From: Thermoplasmata archaeon
GTDB lineage: Archaea; Thermoplasmatota; B47-G6; B47-G6B; 47-G6
DNA length: 6,808 bases
Assembly (NCBI GenBank): GCA_003663565.1
Contig: QMTT01000045.1
Span: 1-6,808, forward strand
Direction of reading: 5' to 3'
Each line of letters begins with the position of its first letter. Position 1 is the stretch's first letter. A program made the position numbers and the translations under genes. This document shows positions 4,838 through 6,808 of the stretch, one piece after another. Under the pieces are notes generated by a model. That model was given only the letters and a program-made list of their open reading frames with translations. It did no database searches and was not told where the DNA came from.

Positions 4838-5825
4838 TAATTATGTCAAAAAGCTAAAGGAAATAATAGAATGTAAAAAGAAGAAAAAGTATTTCATTGT
4901 TCATCATAATGCTGACGTTGACGCTGTGGCTGCAGCCTATGCTTTATATAAAATCTCTCCAGATCCTAAGATAATATGGGCACCCCTTGGCATATCAAGA
5001 CTCGCTAGGGATCTTATATCTAAGCTCGAAGATCCTGTGAACGTCATTGAAGGAGATATCTCTCTTCAGGAGGATGCTTTTTATTTCATAATAGATACGA
5101 ACAGTATTGAACAGATTGGCAATTTTCCCTTCACTGAAACCCTTGATAGGCTTGTTATTATAGACCATCATTCAGAGAATCCTTTGTTTAAGAGCGCTTT
5201 GTTATACATCCATGAAGACAGAACATCAACATGCGAAATCGTCTATGAAATATTAAGATATCTTGGTGTGACTATAAATAAGAAAATAGCATATGCATTA
5301 ATCTCTGGAATAGTAACGGATACTGCGAGATTTAAATATGCTAAGAATAGCACAATCAAGACAGTCTGTGAGTTACTTGATTATCTAGAGGACGTGGAAT
5401 TAAAAGATATCATAAGGACTCTCGAAGAACCATCTCTTAAATTTGATAGGAGTAAAAGAATAGCTCTTATAAAGGCCTTTCAGAGGATGAGCTATGAGGA
5501 TCTCGGAAAAGTACTCATTGTGAAGTCGTTTGTGGGAGCCTTTGAGGGAGATGCTGCAGCCCTTATGGTTTCAACAATCGCTGACATAGCAATAGTTGGT
5601 GCACAGAAGGATGAAGAAGCAAGAGTTAGTGTAAGAGTGAAGCAATGGCTCGTCGAAAAAGGAATAAATGCCTCCGAAATCTGCAGGAAGGTTGCAAGTG
5701 AGTTCGATGGGGGTGGAGGAGGGCATCCGGCTGCAGCTGGTATTAATGCGATAGGTGACGTAGAGGCTATAGTTAACGCAGTTGTGGACGAATTCAGAAG
5801 GACAATAAAAGATCTCAAAATATGA
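4824..5825 (+). CDS. DHH/DHHA1 phosphoesterase, NrnA-like oligoribonuclease candidate
   Basis: This is a DHH-superfamily phosphoesterase that probably degrades short oligonucleotides with metal ions. From ATG 4824 it has 333 residues, close to bacterial NrnA (about 310-340). All catalytic motifs are present: motif I HHNADVDA (H28, D31, D33), motif II IIDTN (D91), motif III IDHH (D114, H115, H116) and motif IV GIVTDTARF (D166). The C-terminal DHHA1 domain ends in the glycine loop GGGGGHPAAAG (296-306), which binds substrate. There is no membrane segment or PAS/GGDEF domain, so it is not GdpP-like, and it is too short for a full RecJ. The N-terminus is strongly basic (KKKKK at 18-22). GTG 4812 and TTG 4809 are longer alternatives; GGTG at 4811-4814 serves better as the SD of ATG 4824. 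It overlaps pfdB by 14 nt and ends the unit. Whether it acts as NrnA, a RecJ-like helper or on other phosphoesters is inference. Confidence 0.9.
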   Translation: MSLNSNYVKKLKEIIECKKKKKYFIVHHNADVDAVAAAYALYKISPDPKIIWAPLGISRLARDLISKLEDPVNVIEGDISLQEDAFYFIIDTNSIEQIGNFPFTETLDRLVIIDHHSENPLFKSALLYIHEDRTSTCEIVYEILRYLGVTINKKIAYALISGIVTDTARFKYAKNSTIKTVCELLDYLEDVELKDIIRTLEEPSLKFDRSKRIALIKAFQRMSYEDLGKVLIVKSFVGAFEGDAAALMVSTIADIAIVGAQKDEEARVSVRVKQWLVEKGINASEICRKVASEFDGGGGGHPAAAGINAIGDVEAIVNAVVDEFRRTIKDLKI

Positions 5826-5988
5826 TGAGTTTGGTGTGTGTTTAATGGATTTTAGGTAATATTTGGCATTATAAATTTGTACCAAACAAATTAAATATTG
5901 TTGTTTGTTTGACACAAATGTACTGAATAAACATCATACATCATGTTCATCTAGAGTTCATTTTATTAATTATAAAAGGTGTCAACGT
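5826..5988 (+). promoter_or_regulatory. Intergenic promoter region of lonB
   Basis: This 163-bp AT-rich gap separates the superoperon from lonB. A possible BRE (ACAAAT, 5886-5891) joins a TATA-like TAAATATT (5892-5899), which would place transcription start near 5918-5922 with a leader of about 67-70 nt. A second TATA candidate is TTATAAAT at 5869-5876. GGTG at 5978-5981 is the SD, 7 nt before ATG 5989. There is no strong T-tract or GC hairpin terminator after the DHH gene; ATTTT at 5849-5853 is weak, so some read-through is possible. Confidence 0.5.
5872..5922. repeat. 19-bp inverted repeat centred on the lonB TATA-like element
   Basis: The left arm TAAATTTGTACCAAACAAA (5872-5890) matches the reverse complement of the right arm TTTGTTTGACACAAATGTA (5904-5922) at 16 of 19 positions, across a 13-nt spacer that holds TAAATATT. 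Each arm contains a smaller dyad TTTG-N3-CAAA (5876-5886 and 5908-5918), with centres 32 bp apart, about three helical turns. The left side also forms a perfect 7-bp dyad AATTTGT-accaa-ACAAATT (5874-5892). The arrangement suggests paired operator sites for a dimeric regulator covering the promoter of lonB; the regulator is unknown. Confidence 0.55.
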
Positions 5989-6808
5989 ATGAGGAGAGAG
6001 GACACTCGGGAGGAACTACCTCCTGTTGATGAGTGGATTAAAAAACTTGATATTGAAAGTACTGCTAATGTTAAGATACCAAAGAGGCTTATAGATCAAG
6101 TTATAGGTCAAGATCATGCTGTGGAAATCATAAAAAAGGCAGCACTTCAGAGAAGACATGTACTTCTTATAGGAGAACCTGGGACTGGGAAAAGTATGAT
6201 GGCTAGGGCAATGGCAGAGCTATTGCCAAGAGAGGAGCTTGAGGACGTTCTATGTTATTATAACCCTGAGGATCCACTTAATCCAAAGATAAGGGTAGTT
6301 CCTGCAGGAAAAGGTAGGGAAATAGTTGAACAGGAGAAAAAACGAGAAATGCTCGAGCTACGGTCTAGAATGTCTACTATGAATACGTTTATATTTGCAA
6401 TAGTCCTTCTCATGATAGGCCTCGTCATAGCCAATGCTCTTGTTGGAGGCACTATAGATATAACGGCACTTCTTATGATAATCTTCTTCGTATTCTTCTT
6501 TTACATCCTGATGAGAGGAAATCCACAAATGATGCCAAAGCCGAAGTATCCAAAGCTTTTAGTATCACATAATCCTGGAGACCCAGCACCATTCATTGAT
6601 GCTACTGGGTTCAAGGCTGGAGCTCTTTTAGGTGATGTAAGACATGATCCATTCCAATCAGGAGGTTTAGAGACACCACCAAATCATCTTGTAGAGCCTG
6701 GGGCAATACATCTTGCTCACAAGGGAGTGCTATTCATAGATGAGATAGGTACTCTTGATATGGAGACTCAGATAAAGCTTCTTACAGCAATGCAGGAGAA
6801 GAAGTTCC
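5989..6808 (+). CDS. lonB: Archaeal Lon protease LonB, membrane-anchored, 3'-partial
   Basis: LonB is the archaeal ATP-dependent Lon protease, a hexameric AAA+ serine-lysine protease held at the inner face of the membrane. It degrades misfolded and regulatory proteins and is often essential. The 273 visible residues hold the N-terminal ATPase half only: Walker A GEPGTGKS (62-69), PAGKGREIVEQEKKRE, then the LonB-specific insertion with two hydrophobic spans (about 133-153, TFIFAIVLLMIGLVIANALVG, in two parts; and about 157-175), HNPGDPAPF, the GGLETPPNHLVEPGAIHLA block (225-243) and Walker B GVLFIDEIG (D251, E252). The protease domain lies beyond the right edge. The N-terminus lacks the long LAN domain of bacterial LonA, as expected. 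ATG 5989 follows GGTG by 7 nt. The separate promoter region suggests regulation independent of the exosome genes. Confidence 0.96.
   Translation, partial: MRREDTREELPPVDEWIKKLDIESTANVKIPKRLIDQVIGQDHAVEIIKKAALQRRHVLLIGEPGTGKSMMARAMAELLPREELEDVLCYYNPEDPLNPKIRVVPAGKGREIVEQEKKREMLELRSRMSTMNTFIFAIVLLMIGLVIANALVGGTIDITALLMIIFFVFFFYILMRGNPQMMPKPKYPKLLVSHNPGDPAPFIDATGFKAGALLGDVRHDPFQSGGLETPPNHLVEPGAIHLAHKGVLFIDEIGTLDMETQIKLLTAMQEKKF

Noticed and set aside
4943..4953. TTTATATAAAA, a near-perfect TATA box inside the DHH gene
   Set aside because: It encodes the ALYKI segment of the DHH protein, and no gene start lies at a suitable distance downstream in a useful frame.
5826..5860. Transcription terminator after the DHH gene
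   Set aside because: Only short T runs are present, with no long T-tract or stable hairpin, so I cannot support a terminator.
5872..5922. Match to the Phr heat-shock regulator site of Thermococcales
   Set aside because: As I recall it, the Phr consensus (TTTnnTnnCnnnnnGnnAnnAAA) does not align with the TTTG-N3-CAAA dyads.
5970..5977. TTATAAAA as the lonB TATA box
   Set aside because: It would place transcription start near 5998, after the ATG at 5989, and no later in-frame ATG occurs before the Walker A motif. The SD at 5978-5981 also implies an upstream start.

Overview
The window comes from an archaeal chromosome. It carries the conserved archaeal exosome superoperon, and every supported gene is on the + strand: proteasome alpha subunit (5'-truncated at the window edge), SBDS ribosome-maturation protein, exosome subunits Rrp4, Rrp41 and Rrp42, ribosomal protein L37Ae, RNA polymerase subunit P (Rpo12), the KEOPS subunit Pcc1, prefoldin beta and a DHH/DHHA1 phosphoesterase. 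After a 163-bp gap comes the membrane-anchored archaeal Lon protease (LonB), cut off by the right edge. All of these are archaeal or archaeo-eukaryotic families. The DNA is AT-rich, arginine is mostly AGA/AGG and isoleucine often ATA, which is common in thermophilic archaea. I cannot resolve the lineage from this window.

Layout: positions 1-5825 read as one transcription unit. Two gaps are longer than a few bases: 70 nt between psmA and SBDS, which can fold into a long hairpin, and 41 nt between rrp4 and rrp41. The other junctions overlap, abut or lie within 15 nt. Most starts follow a Shine-Dalgarno (SD) sequence drawn from GGAGGTGAT, so the unit appears to be translated by leadered, SD-driven initiation. 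The SDs argue for internal starts of rrp4 (1472), rpl37ae (3765), rpoP (4057) and the DHH gene (4824) rather than the longest reading frames. They support TTG starts for pfdB (4481) and probably pcc1 (4202).

Functionally the unit joins RNA decay (Rrp4 cap, Rrp41/Rrp42 phosphorolytic ring, and a NrnA-like DHH enzyme that could finish off short oligonucleotides), ribosome biogenesis and translation (SBDS, L37Ae, Pcc1 for tRNA t6A), transcription (Rpo12) and proteostasis (20S proteasome alpha, prefoldin, and LonB next door).

The best candidates for something new are a 19-bp inverted repeat (16/19 matching) centred on a BRE/TATA-like element upstream of lonB, an Rpo12 whose second zinc knuckle reads CxC instead of CxxC, the psmA-SBDS intergenic hairpin, and rrp41 and rrp42 joined in the same frame by a single TAA with no spacer. 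I see no convincing wholly novel gene system, mobile element, CRISPR array, tRNA or rRNA here.
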